DNA of 64,000 nucleotides, from assembly GCF_017837635.1 (NCBI RefSeq), contig NZ_JAGJRS010000022.1, forward strand, positions 155,744 to 219,743. Reading direction: 5' to 3'. Source of the stretch: Frateuria flava (GTDB taxonomy: Bacteria > Pseudomonadota > Gammaproteobacteria > Xanthomonadales > Rhodanobacteraceae). A program made the translations under genes and the position numbers. This document shows, in pieces, positions 8,835-17,231 of the stretch. Below the pieces are notes generated by a model. The model searched no databases and was not told the DNA's origin. It worked only from the letters and a program-made list of their open reading frames with translations. Each line of letters begins with the position of its first letter. Position 1 is the stretch's first letter.

Positions 8835-10268
8835 ATGACAGATCCCCAACGCCTTGCCTGCGAGGGCGACAGCCGGCTGAAGAGATCCTGGGAAACCGTC
8901 CGCCGCGCGTTCGTCGAATTCCTGGGCCTGCCAAGCCTGCTCATCGTCGGCTTCCTGCTGCTGGCGGCGGGCACCTCGGCGCTCGATTCGGCGCGCATCG
9001 GATGGCTGGAGCCGGTGCGCACCACCATCCGCGTGGTGCTGTTCCGCGACGCGGAGGCCACCAGTTCGCTGCTTTCGACCATTGCCGGCAGCATCATCAC
9101 GGTCACCTCGATCACCTTCTCGCTGCTGTTGCTGGCCGTACAGCAGGCGGCCGGTGCGCTCACGCCGGTGGTCTACGACCAGTTCCTGCGGCGCCGCTTG
9201 AATCAGCTCTACTTCGGGTTTTTCGTCGGGCTGGCGGTCTACATGCTGTTGATCCTTGCTACCGTCAACCGGCCGTACAACCCGGTGTTCGGCGCGACCG
9301 CGGCGCTGGTGCTCACCTTCGTGGCGATGTCGCTGATCATCGTGCTGCTCTACACCACCATCAACCAGATGCGCCCGGTGGTGGTGATCGAGACCATCCA
9401 CGATCACATCCTGCGCGCCCGCAGGACCCAGCAGGAGTTCCTGCGGCGCACCCGGCCCGAGGCGTCCGCTACGGCATCGTTATCCACGCCCGTGCGCGCC
9501 GCCGGGCACGGTTACGTGGTGCGGGTGGACCTGGACGCGATGGCGGCGGCGCTGGCCAGGACGCCCGGCGCCGAGGTTGTCCTGGCGATCGCCATTGGGC
9601 ACTACGTCGCCTTCGAGGACATGCTGGCGACCATCCGCACGCCCACCGAGCACGCGCCGGCGAGCCTGGTCGACGCCGTGCGCAATGCGATCCGGCTTGA
9701 ACAGCAGCGCGACCTGGACGGTGACCCGGCCTACGGGATCGACCAGCTGGCGGTGATCGGCTGGACCTCGGTATCGACCGCCAAGTCCAACCCGGCGCCT
9801 GGCCGGATGGTGCTGCACACCCTGCGCGATCTGATGGCGCGATGGTCGGCCGAAACGGAAGCGACGACCGAGACGCCGGATCGGCGTGCGTCGCAGGTGC
9901 CGGTCGTCTACGAAGACAATGTGTTCGCCAAACTGCTGGACACGTTCGAGATACTGGCTGTAGTCGGCTCCGAATCGATGCAGCCGCAGACGATGGCTTC
10001 GTTCGTGCGAACTTTCGTGCTGATGTTCGGCCGCTTGCCGCCGGGCCAGCAGCCGCGGGCGCAAAGGCTTATCCGCAGCAGCCTGTCGGCGCTGGGCGAG
10101 CACGTGCTGACGGTGGAGCTCGACAGCGCATTGACCGATCTGGCCGAGGCGCTCGACCTGGCCCACCATCGCGACCTTGCCGCCGAAGTGCGCGCCGCGC
10201 ACCAGGCCATGGCCACCTCGCTGGGCAAGCTCGGCTCGCGCGCGACGCGCGCCTCCGCCGCGGGGTGA
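8835..10268 (+). CDS. DUF2254 family membrane protein
   Basis: 477 residues, function unknown. Four predicted membrane helices in the first 170 residues (LLIVGFLLLAAGTSAL, TIAGSIITVTSITFSLLLLA, FGFFVGLAVYMLLILATV, AALVLTFVAMSLIIVLLY), then a soluble C-terminal half. The stretch ITFSLLLLAVQQAAGALTP matches the family signature. Start at ATG 8835 sits downstream of two hairpins; a GGAG lies about 14 bases upstream, so the ribosome site is weak. Monocistronic. Confidence 0.85.
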   Translation: MTDPQRLACEGDSRLKRSWETVRRAFVEFLGLPSLLIVGFLLLAAGTSALDSARIGWLEPVRTTIRVVLFRDAEATSSLLSTIAGSIITVTSITFSLLLLAVQQAAGALTPVVYDQFLRRRLNQLYFGFFVGLAVYMLLILATVNRPYNPVFGATAALVLTFVAMSLIIVLLYTTINQMRPVVVIETIHDHILRARRTQQEFLRRTRPEASATASLSTPVRAAGHGYVVRVDLDAMAAALARTPGAEVVLAIAIGHYVAFEDMLATIRTPTEHAPASLVDAVRNAIRLEQQRDLDGDPAYGIDQLAVIGWTSVSTAKSNPAPGRMVLHTLRDLMARWSAETEATTETPDRRASQVPVVYEDNVFAKLLDTFEILAVVGSESMQPQTMASFVRTFVLMFGRLPPGQQPRAQRLIRSSLSALGEHVLTVELDSALTDLAEALDLAHHRDLAAEVRAAHQAMATSLGKLGSRATRASAAG

Positions 10269-10343
10269 TCGCTGAGGGCATCGCGCGGCCGCCGCGTTGT
10301 TCCTGTTCACGCGAACGTCGGGTCGCTGGCTCCGGTGGCCCCC

Positions 10344-10391
10344 ATCCGGCTGTCGGCACCTTCCCCCGCGGGGCGGGGGAAGGCTCGGAAG
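10344..10391. repeat. Intergenic repeat, 'CTGTCGGCACCTTCC' family
   Basis: Same core as at 4868-4922 (CGGCTGTCGGCACCTTCCCC, loop, GGGGAAGGCTCGG). It lies in the 230-bp gap between two convergent genes, where it may act as a shared bidirectional terminator. Confidence 0.55.
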
Positions 10392-10498
10392 AGAGCCGGC
10401 GCCCGGTTCAGGTGGCGGTGCGGATTCCGGTTGGTAGAGCGGGGCGCCTGCGGGTGAGACTTCCTTTCGGACGGGGGGAGGCCGCAGGCGCGATGGGC

Positions 10499-10957
10499 TC
10501 AGTGCGTCCCCGGCTGGTAGTTCCCGCCGATCGTGCGGGCCGCGACGTTGATGCGGTTCCAGCTGTTGATGGTGACCACCAGCAGGGTCAGGTCGACCAG
10601 CGATGCCTCGTCGAACTGCTGGCGAGCCTGCTCGTAGAGGGCATCTGAGACCGCGTCGTGCGAGACGAGCTCGGTCAGTTCCTCGGCCCAGGCAAGGGCG
10701 ATGCGCTCGCGCTCGCTGAACAGGGTGGTCTCGCGCCAGGCGGGCAGCACGTACAGGCGCTGCTCGGTTTCCCCGGCGGCGCGGGCGTCCTTGCTGTGCA
10801 TGTCCAGGCAGTAGGCGCAGCCGTTGATCTGCGAGACGCGCATGAGCACCAGGTCGATCAGGCGCGGCTCCAGGCGGCCGGCGTCGTGGACCTGCTTGCC
10901 GAGCTCGACCAGCGGCATCATCGACTTGTAGTGGCGTTGGATGGCGAAACGGGACAT
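10499..10957 (-). CDS. AhpD-like CMD-family protein, ECF41 partner
   Basis: 152 residues with CAYCLDMH (Cys47, Cys50, His54), the AhpD-type redox centre, and the usual helix bundle (NSWNRINVAARTIGGNYQPG at the end). AAGGAG lies ten bases before ATG 10957. It follows the ECF41 sigma gene by 41 bp on the same strand. Genes of this family are the classic neighbours and targets of ECF41 sigma factors, so regulation by the adjacent sigma factor is very likely. The physiological substrate of the pair is unknown. Confidence 0.9.
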   Translation of the reverse strand: MSRFAIQRHYKSMMPLVELGKQVHDAGRLEPRLIDLVLMRVSQINGCAYCLDMHSKDARAAGETEQRLYVLPAWRETTLFSERERIALAWAEELTELVSHDAVSDALYEQARQQFDEASLVDLTLLVVTINSWNRINVAARTIGGNYQPGTH

Positions 10958-10998
10958 GGGAGGCTCCTTGGCTTGGAAGGCGGCCCGACATGGGCCGT

Positions 10999-11901
10999 TC
11001 AATGCAAGGACGCCACGGGCCGGCTTTTCGTGACCGCCGCCAGGCGCGCCAGTTTGCCGGGGTGGCGCAATGCCAGCGTGGCGGTAATGCGGTCGCCCTC
11101 GCATTCGACCCATGTCGCGCTGACCAGCGTGTCGTCGGCCCAGGCCAACAGCACCGGTTCGCCGTTGAGCGTCGTGGTGGTGAAACACACGCCTGGTTGC
11201 GAATAGAAGCGGGTGGCGATCTGCGTGTAGAGGCGGACCAGCCGATCGGCACCCTGCAAAGGCCGCAGCACGGCGCGCACCACACCACCGCCGTCGGAGA
11301 TGGCGATGGCGTCCTCGGCAAACAGTGCGCGCAGCGATGCGAGGTCCGGTTTTTTCAACGCCTCGGAGAAGCGCTGGATCATGCGCTGCCTGGCCCGCAC
11401 ATCCACGCTGAAGCGCGGGCGGCCCTCGCGCAGGCGCGTCTTGGCGCGGTGCACCCGCTGGCGGCAGGCATCCTCGGCGATGCCCAGAATCGCCGAGGCC
11501 TCGGCGTGGCTGTAGTCGAACACTTCGTACAGCAGGAAGGCGGCGCGCTCTTCGGGGCTCAATCGTTCGAGCAGGAGCAGGAAGGAGAGCGTGAGCGTCT
11601 CGCCGCGCTCCAGCTCGGTTTCCGGGTGCTCGGCATCGGGCACCAGCGGCTCGGGCAGCCAGGGCCCGGTGTAGTGCTCGCGCTCGGTCCTGGCCCGGCG
11701 CAGGCGGTCGAGCGCCAGGCGGGTGGTCACGGTGACCAGCCAGGCTTCCGGGTCGTCGAGCAGGGCGGTGTCCTGCGCGTGCCAGCGCAGCCAGGCGTCG
11801 TGCAGCACGTCCTCGGCGTCGGTCGGCGTGCCGAGCATGCGGTAGGCGAGCCCGAACAGGCGCGGGCGGTGCTGCTGGAACAGGGCGGTCTGGGCATCCA
11901 T
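10999..11901 (-). CDS. ECF41-group RNA polymerase sigma factor (SigJ-like, SnoaL-type C-terminal extension)
   Basis: 300 residues. Sigma region 2 at about 5-70 (HDAWLRWHAQ, VTTRLALDRLRRA), region 4 at about 105-160 (SHAEASAILGIAEDACRQRV), then a SnoaL/NTF2-like domain about 175-295. The three ECF41 marker motifs are present: WLPEP at 81-85, DGGG at 203-206, and HPGKL at 280-284 (a variant of NPDKL). In characterised ECF41 members the C-terminal domain both inhibits and supports activity, replacing an anti-sigma factor; none is encoded nearby. GGAG precedes ATG 11901. A near-consensus ECF41 promoter lies just upstream, so positive autoregulation is expected. Confidence 0.93.
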   Translation of the reverse strand: MDAQTALFQQHRPRLFGLAYRMLGTPTDAEDVLHDAWLRWHAQDTALLDDPEAWLVTVTTRLALDRLRRARTEREHYTGPWLPEPLVPDAEHPETELERGETLTLSFLLLLERLSPEERAAFLLYEVFDYSHAEASAILGIAEDACRQRVHRAKTRLREGRPRFSVDVRARQRMIQRFSEALKKPDLASLRALFAEDAIAISDGGGVVRAVLRPLQGADRLVRLYTQIATRFYSQPGVCFTTTTLNGEPVLLAWADDTLVSATWVECEGDRITATLALRHPGKLARLAAVTKSRPVASLH

Positions 11902-11928
11902 GGAAAATCTCCGGTGGGATGAGGCCAG

Positions 11929-11955
11929 GACGCGCGACCGGCGAAAAAAGTGACC
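11929..11955 (-). promoter_or_regulatory. ECF41-type autoregulatory promoter
   Basis: Minus strand reads GGTCACT, 16 bases, then CGTC, against the published ECF41 consensus TGTCACA-N16/17-CGTC. The last base of the -10 element is 27 bp upstream of the sigma gene start. The spacing is exact and the -35 differs at two positions (G for T, T for A). Confidence 0.65.
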
Positions 11956-11960
11956 GTGGC

Positions 11961-12905
11961 CTAGCGCACCAGTGGCCAGGGCGCCAGGAACACCAGCCAG
12001 ATCAGCAGCACGATGCCGGCGTACTTGAGCCCGCGGAACAGCTTCGGGTGCCTGCGCTTGAAGGCCTTGCTGCGCTCGCGGCTGCGCTGGTTCAGGGCGA
12101 ACATCCGGTTGACGAAGCCGACCTTCTCGGCACCGTTGTCCGCGTTGGGCGAGGCTGTGATCTTGCCCATGAACGCACCCACGCGATGGTTGATCGCGCC
12201 CATCCAGCGCGTGCGCAACGGGCGCTCGACGTCGGCGAAAAGGATCACGCGGGTCTGGTCGGTCTTGTTTTCGACCCAGTGCACGTAGGTTTCGTCGAAC
12301 ACCACGTCCTTGCCGTCGCCCCAGGCGTGTTCCTCGCCGTCGACGAAGATGCGGCAGTCGCGCGAGTTCGGCGTGATCAGGCCCAGGTGGTAACGCAGGG
12401 AACCGGCGAATGGGTCGCGGTGCGGGTTGAGCTTGCTGTGCGGCGCCAGCGTGGCGAACATCGCCGCCTTGATGCTGGGGATGGCGTTGAGCAGCGCGAC
12501 CGTCTTCGGGCACAGCGCCTCGGCCGAGGCGAGCGGTTCGCCGTACCACTTGAGGTAGAAGCGCTTCCAGCCCTGCTTGAAGAAGCTGTTGAAGCTGGCG
12601 TCGTTGTGCTTCTCGGCGGCGCGAATGTGGCCCTCGTCGAACAGGCGCAGCGCCTCCTCGCGGATGGTCTGCCAGTTGGCCTGCAGCAGGTCCAGCTGCG
12701 GGAAGCCGCGGCGGTCCAGGATCGGTCGCGCCGGCACCGCCGAGAAGGCGTACATCAGCAGGTTGTATGGCGCAAAGATCGCCGAATGGTCGACCAGTTG
12801 GCGGTCGAAGCGCAGCCGCGCCCGCCCGCGCAGGTGCACCAGCAGCACGCAAAGCGCGAACAGCAGGAGCAGCAGCAGAACGACCAGGCGAGGTGTGAGG
12901 ATCAT
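11961..12905 (-). CDS. lpxO: LpxO-like lipid A hydroxylase (aspartyl/asparaginyl beta-hydroxylase family)
   Basis: Fe(II)/2-oxoglutarate dioxygenase that hydroxylates the secondary acyl chain of lipid A at the inner membrane. 314 residues. One membrane helix at the N terminus (VVLLLLLLFALCVLLVHL) and one at the C terminus (YAGIVLLIWLVFLAPWPL) flank the catalytic domain. Iron ligands fit HRD in LNPHRDPFAGSLRYHLGLI and His in FDETYVHWVENKTDQTRVIL, with the oxoglutarate arginine in the latter. It is upstream of the sigma gene on the same strand but the sigma factor has its own promoter, so they are probably independent. Confidence 0.88.
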   Translation of the reverse strand: MILTPRLVVLLLLLLFALCVLLVHLRGRARLRFDRQLVDHSAIFAPYNLLMYAFSAVPARPILDRRGFPQLDLLQANWQTIREEALRLFDEGHIRAAEKHNDASFNSFFKQGWKRFYLKWYGEPLASAEALCPKTVALLNAIPSIKAAMFATLAPHSKLNPHRDPFAGSLRYHLGLITPNSRDCRIFVDGEEHAWGDGKDVVFDETYVHWVENKTDQTRVILFADVERPLRTRWMGAINHRVGAFMGKITASPNADNGAEKVGFVNRMFALNQRSRERSKAFKRRHPKLFRGLKYAGIVLLIWLVFLAPWPLVR

Positions 12906-13203
12906 GGGGTTGTATCGCGGATGGGACGGTTCATTCTACGCCGGCGAACGCCTTGGAACGGTACGGCAGCCTGGCCCGCTCCCCCGGGGAGAGGCTGGCT
13001 ATGGAGACACTCTTGCGATAGCGATGGGTCGAAGCACGCCCTTGCTCCCTCTCCCCACCGGGGAGAGGGTTGGGGTGAGGGGCCACTCTTGCGTTGGGAA
13101 TGGATCGGAGCATGGCTCCGGTCGCGAGCCCCGCCCCCTTCACCGCGATCCTCTCCCCGGCGGGAAGAGGAAGCTGGACCTTCTCCCGCGGGGGAGGGCC
13201 AGG
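12906..13203. repeat. Intergenic block of 'GGGGAGAGGG' repeats
   Basis: No gene seen. Contains at least three C/G-rich inverted units: CTCCCCCGGGGAGAGG near 12979, CCCTCTCCCC-loop-GGGGAGAGGG with TTGGGGTGAGGGGCCAC at 13043-13087, and CCTCTCCCCGGCGGGAAGAGG near 13149. The same family recurs at 17037-17064 and 51727-51905. They separate lpxO from the CDF gene. Confidence 0.65.
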
Positions 13204-14112
13204 CTAGTCCACCAGGTCCGGCTCGAAGAAGCTCCAGCGGATGTCGGGAAACTGCGCCTTCATCGCCCGCTCCACCGTATTGATGGCCTCGATCATCGCG
13301 CGATCGCTGGCGCACGCCTCCATCTTCGCCTTGACTGACACCATCACGTCCGCGCCCATCTGCAGTGTGATCAGGTTGAGCACCTTGGCCACTTCCGCGC
13401 GGTTTTCCAGGAAGGCCATCAGCTCGGCGCGCCGGCGCGGTTCCACGCCCTGGCCGATCAGCAGGGCCTTGACCTCGACCGCCAGCGCCACGGCCACCAC
13501 CACCAGCAGCGCGCCGATCGCGATCGTCCCCATCGCATCGAACAGAAGGTTGCCGGTGAGCATGGTGGCGCCCACGGCCAGCGCAGCCAGGCACAGGCCG
13601 ATCAGTGCCGCGAGGTCTTCGCCGAAGATCACCAGCAACTCGCTGGAGCGGGTCTCGCGGAACCAGGTCCACAGATTCTGCTCGCCGCGCGCCTTGTTGA
13701 CCTCCTGCATGCAGCCGCGCATGGAGATGCCCTCGGCAACGATGCCGAACACCAGCACGCCGAGTGCCAGCCAGGGCCACTTGAGCGGTTCGGGATGGCT
13801 TAGCTTGTGCACGCCCTCGTAGACCGAAAACATGCCGCCGACGCTGAACAGCAGGATCGCCACCAGGAACGACCAGAAGTACAGCGCGCGGCCCCAGCCC
13901 AGCGGGTATTCGTCCGACGGCGGCTTCTTCGCCTGGCGGATGCCCAGCAGCAACAGGCCCTGGTTGCCGCAGTCGGCCAGCGAATGCACCGCTTCGGCGA
14001 GCATGGCGCCCGAACCGGTCACGAAGGCGGCCACCAGCTTGGCGATGAAGATGGCAAAGTTGGCGCCGAGCGCGAGGAAGATCGCCTTGAGCGAATTGGC
14101 GTGACCGGACAT
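13204..14112 (-). CDS. Cation diffusion facilitator family transporter
   Basis: 302 residues. Predicted proton-coupled efflux of divalent metal (zinc, cobalt, iron or manganese). The metal-site motif in helix 2 is AEAVHSLADCGNQGLLLLG (HxxxD), and helix 5 has FGEDLAALIGL (a D in place of the usual HxxxD first histidine). The segment PLGWGRALYFWSFLVA is the conserved loop. A cytosolic domain (about 205-300) follows. A paralogue lies at 47103-48068, which keeps the same layout (LLEDSAALLGL), so both belong to the same subfamily. Metal specificity cannot be told. Confidence 0.88.
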   Translation of the reverse strand: MSGHANSLKAIFLALGANFAIFIAKLVAAFVTGSGAMLAEAVHSLADCGNQGLLLLGIRQAKKPPSDEYPLGWGRALYFWSFLVAILLFSVGGMFSVYEGVHKLSHPEPLKWPWLALGVLVFGIVAEGISMRGCMQEVNKARGEQNLWTWFRETRSSELLVIFGEDLAALIGLCLAALAVGATMLTGNLLFDAMGTIAIGALLVVVAVALAVEVKALLIGQGVEPRRRAELMAFLENRAEVAKVLNLITLQMGADVMVSVKAKMEACASDRAMIEAINTVERAMKAQFPDIRWSFFEPDLVD

Positions 14113-14188
14113 GAAACCGTTTCCGTGGCAGGTGAGCCGGCTAGTCTAGGGCAGCGCATGACATTGCGCCGCCGTCGGACCGCCTTTC

Positions 14189-14260
14189 GTGGGAGCCCAC
14201 TAGTGGGCGAAGTTTTGGCGCCAGCGCGTCAGAAGGCATCGCCGACACGTGGGCTCCTAC
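14189..14260. repeat. REP-like inverted pair
   Basis: Arms GTGGGAGCCCACTAGTGGGC and, inverted, CACGTGGGCTCCTAC, with about 27 bases between, in the gap between the CDF gene and slp. Unit family as at 36961-37031. Confidence 0.6.
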
Positions 14261-14272
14261 ATGGCCCAGGCA

Positions 14273-14788
14273 TCAGCGGATGCCGACGCCCACGCCCACG
14301 CCGAAGTGCACGTTGTTCTTGCCCTTGTTCATCTCGTCGGCGGTCCAGACGTGCGACTGGTTCACCTGCACCAGCGGGAAGACGTAATCGGCCTGGCCGA
14401 CCTTGCCCGCGCGGCTGCCGCTGAGCTGCCCGTTGACCGTGATCAGCGCGCCGGCCGGGTAGTCGAGCGATTCGACGTAGCCGGGCATGACCGCGATGAA
14501 CCGGCCATTGCCGCTGTCGTTCGCCTGCGGCCGCTGCGACTTGTCCAGCGGGTAGGCGAGGATCTCCACCTCGCTGTGGTCGGCGAGGTTGGTCACGCCG
14601 ACGATGCGGCCACCCCAGATCACCTGTTTGCTGGCGAACTGTTCGGGCGACTGCGCCACCTGGTACGGCGCCGCGCCGACCGCGTCGGCGGCGGGCTTGT
14701 AGATCGGCGCGGGGGCGCAGGCGGCAAGCATCAGCAACGTGGCGGGCACGAGCGAGCGGAACGTGATCGAAGCGAGGCGGATGCGCAT
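14273..14788 (-). CDS. slp: Slp family outer-membrane lipoprotein
   Basis: 171 residues. Lipoprotein signal with lipobox LMLAAC (Cys24) then PAPIYKPAAD. The Slp domain shows VAQSPEQFASKQVIWGGRIV and SGNGRFIAVMPGYVESLDYP. Enterobacterial Slp is a starvation- and acid-induced outer-membrane lipoprotein; the role here is unknown. The tail ends in alternating glycine and valine (HFGVGVGVGIR). It stands between RlmJ and CDF genes on the same strand without obvious coupling. Confidence 0.85.
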   Translation of the reverse strand: MRIRLASITFRSLVPATLLMLAACAPAPIYKPAADAVGAAPYQVAQSPEQFASKQVIWGGRIVGVTNLADHSEVEILAYPLDKSQRPQANDSGNGRFIAVMPGYVESLDYPAGALITVNGQLSGSRAGKVGQADYVFPLVQVNQSHVWTADEMNKGKNNVHFGVGVGVGIR

Positions 14789-14851
14789 GGCGGGCTCCTG
14801 ACCTTGGCGAAGAAAGGGCGCGGCGGGATGCCGCCGCGGTCCGGAGCGAGC

Positions 14852-15772
14852 TTAGCGGCGGCCGTGTGAACGCGGTAGCGGCGAGGGCGGCGGCGCCGCG
14901 CCTTCCTCGAGCAGCCAGTCCAGCCGCCATTCGGCCGGGCGCCCCTGCGCCAGCAGCCGGGACAGCGCGCGCAGCGGCTCGCGCAGGGTCTCATCCAGCT
15001 TCCACGGCGCGTTGAGGATGGCCATGCCCGAGCCATTGAGCCGCAGCGGGGAGTCGTCCGGATGCACCAGCAGCTCGGCGCGCAACACGCGGCGGGCGCC
15101 ACAATGGCCGAGCCAGCGCAGGAACGGTTGCACCTGACTGCGCTGCTTGATTGGATACCACACGGCATAGACGCCCGTGGGCCAGCGCACCAGCGCCCCC
15201 TTGATCGCCTGCTCGATCAGCCGGTACTCGGCCTCCTGCGCCTCGTAGGGCGGATCGATCAGCACCAGGCCGCGCTTTTCCTTCGGCGGCAGCAGCGCCT
15301 TGAGCGCCTCGTAGCCGTCGCGCTGGTGCACGTGCATGCGCTTGTCGCTGTGCAACAGTTCGCGCAGGCGCGTCGCTTCCTCCGGCTGCAGCTCGCACAG
15401 CTGGGCGCTGTCGTTCGCGCGCATGGCCCTGGCCGCCTGCAGCGGCGAGCCGGGGTAGAGCTTCAGGCCCTGCTCGTTGCCGGGCAGGGACAGCAGGCCG
15501 TCCAGCCAGTGCCGCAGCAGCGGCGGCAGCGTGCCGCCGCTGCTCGCGTGCGGGCCGACGTCCGGGAACAGCAGCCGGCCCACGCCTTCGCGCCACTCGC
15601 CGGTCTTCTCCGCCTCCTTGCCCTCCAGCGCGTAGCAGCCGCTGCCCGCATGGGTGTCGATCACGGCGAACGGCGTGGGCTTGGCCTTGAGCGCGTCGAT
15701 AAGCGCGGCCAGCACGACGTGCTTGAGGACGTCGGCGAAATTGCCGGCGTGGTAGGCGTGGCGGTAATTCAT
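14852..15772 (-). CDS. rlmJ: 23S rRNA (adenine2030-N6)-methyltransferase RlmJ
   Basis: 306 residues from ATG 15772, which gives the invariant N terminus MNYRHAYHAGNFADVLKHVV. SAM site FAVIDTHAGSGCYAL, catalytic DPPY motif in GLVLIDPPYEAQEAEY as in N6-adenine methyltransferases, and WYPIKQRSQVQPFLRWL. Upstream in-frame ATG at 15832 gives a 20-residue extension not seen in the family. Slightly longer than E. coli RlmJ (280) through the arginine/proline-rich C terminus. Stand-alone. Confidence 0.95.
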   Translation of the reverse strand: MNYRHAYHAGNFADVLKHVVLAALIDALKAKPTPFAVIDTHAGSGCYALEGKEAEKTGEWREGVGRLLFPDVGPHASSGGTLPPLLRHWLDGLLSLPGNEQGLKLYPGSPLQAARAMRANDSAQLCELQPEEATRLRELLHSDKRMHVHQRDGYEALKALLPPKEKRGLVLIDPPYEAQEAEYRLIEQAIKGALVRWPTGVYAVWYPIKQRSQVQPFLRWLGHCGARRVLRAELLVHPDDSPLRLNGSGMAILNAPWKLDETLREPLRALSRLLAQGRPAEWRLDWLLEEGAAPPPSPLPRSHGRR

Positions 15773-15802
15773 CGGCGGAGTATAGAGGCCCGTTCCTGTC
15801 CC

Positions 15803-15876
15803 CTGCAGACGCGCCCTTGGGCGCGACTGCACGGAGTCGGGAGGCCAGCGGTCGCGCCCAGGGGCGCTCCTGCAGG
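15803..15876. repeat. REP-like inverted pair
   Basis: CTGCAGACGCGCCCTTGGGC and the inverted arm GGTCGCGCCCAGGGGCGCTC then CTGCAG, between rlmJ and the EamA gene. It could form a stem of nearly 20 bp. Confidence 0.65.
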
Positions 15877-15886
15877 AGGCCGGGGT

Positions 15887-16813
15887 TCAGTCGCCCGTGC
15901 TGTGCGACTCGCTCACGCCGAGCAGCTCCGGCTGCGCCGGCTCCTTGCGGCGGCTCAGCCACGGATGCACGAACACCGCGGCCAGGATCACCGCCACGCC
16001 CAGGTAGAACGGCCAGGCCAGCTCGCGCTGCTCGCCCAGCAGCACCACGGCCAGCACGATGGCGTAAACCGGTTCCAGGTTGGTCACCATCTGCGTGCCG
16101 AACGCGCTCAGGTGGCGCAGCGCCACCAGCGCCAGCGCGAACGGCAGCAGCGTGCAGCCGAAGGCCAGCAGGACCAGCAGGACACCGTCATGCAGGCCGG
16201 GCAGCACGAAGGCGTTGCCGGCATGCGGCAGCAGCGGCGCGAGCAGGCCGAGGAACAGCGTGCCGGTACCCAGCTCCAGGCAGGTCACGGTGAGCGGGTC
16301 GCCGTGTTCGACCAGTCGCTTGTTGCACGCGCTGAACAGCGCCACCAGGAGCGCCGAAGCGACGCCCACCATGAGCCCCATGCGCATCGCGACAGGCACG
16401 CCGCCGACCACCATGGCCACGCCCGGCACCACCGCCACCCCGAGCAGCAGTTCGCGCGGATCGAAGCGCCGGCGCGCGATCCACGGTTCGACGAAGGCGA
16501 GGAACACCGGCCCCAGCGCGATGCAGGTCGCGCCGACTGAAGCGTTGGAGAGCTTGATCGCCGCATAGAAGGTGAGCCAGTGCAGCGACACCAGCACGCC
16601 GATGCCGGCATAGGCCCAGCGCAGCCGGGCCGGCATTGCCTTCAGCCCGCGCCAGACACGCGGCGTGGCCACCAGCGCGAGGGTCACCAGCAACATGCGC
16701 CACCACACCAGCGACGCCGCCGGCAGCGTGATCAGCTTGCCCAGGATCGCGGTGAAACCCCACAGCACCACGCAGAAGTGGATCTGCAGGCGGGCCTTGC
16801 TGATGGCTTGCAT
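15887..16813 (-). CDS. EamA/DMT family permease
   Basis: 308 residues, about ten membrane helices in two EamA halves (FCVVLWGFTAILGKLITLPA, then ALLVALFSACNKRLVEHGDP). Drug/metabolite transporter superfamily; substrate unknown. Start at ATG 16813 (MQAISKARLQIHF) leads straight into the first helix; the frame is open a further 141 bases upstream without conserved sequence. C-terminal residues after the last helix are polar (SRRKEPAQPELLGVSES). Stand-alone. Confidence 0.87.
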   Translation of the reverse strand: MQAISKARLQIHFCVVLWGFTAILGKLITLPAASLVWWRMLLVTLALVATPRVWRGLKAMPARLRWAYAGIGVLVSLHWLTFYAAIKLSNASVGATCIALGPVFLAFVEPWIARRRFDPRELLLGVAVVPGVAMVVGGVPVAMRMGLMVGVASALLVALFSACNKRLVEHGDPLTVTCLELGTGTLFLGLLAPLLPHAGNAFVLPGLHDGVLLVLLAFGCTLLPFALALVALRHLSAFGTQMVTNLEPVYAIVLAVVLLGEQRELAWPFYLGVAVILAAVFVHPWLSRRKEPAQPELLGVSESHSTGD

Positions 16814-17231
16814 GGGGAGCGTCGCGCTTGGGGGAGGCGCGCATTGTAGGTGGAGGGGCGGCAAGGAGGGGCCCTTCGACTTCGCTTCGCTTCGCTCAGG
16901 GCGAACGTTCTGTCGCCCCTTCCATCTACCGGGCGCAGGCGCGTAGCAACCCATCGAAGCGCTGCCTTCAAAGCAGCAATGCTTAGGCCACCCACGGCGA
17001 GCGAGGGCTCGGGCGGCATGATGCGCGCCACCGGACCCTCACCCCAGCCCTGTTTCGCCGGGAGCGGGGGGCCTGCATCGTTCGCGCAGAGCGTAGGCGC
17101 GTAGCGCCGAAGTCGAAGCGCCTCCCTCACACCACCCGTTCGAACGCGCTCTTCCGGGAAGGGATGCTGACAAGAGGGAGGCGGTTCGGGCAGAGCGGGG
17201 TGCGTACGCAACCGGGTCGCTCGATCGCCGA
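16814..17231. other. Intergenic region, no gene seen
   Basis: 418 bp with no credible coding frame on either strand. It contains a purine-rich stretch, the direct run CTTCGCTTCGCTTCGCTC at 16878-16896, and one half of the 'TGGGGTGAGGG' repeat family at 17037-17064. Confidence 0.5.
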
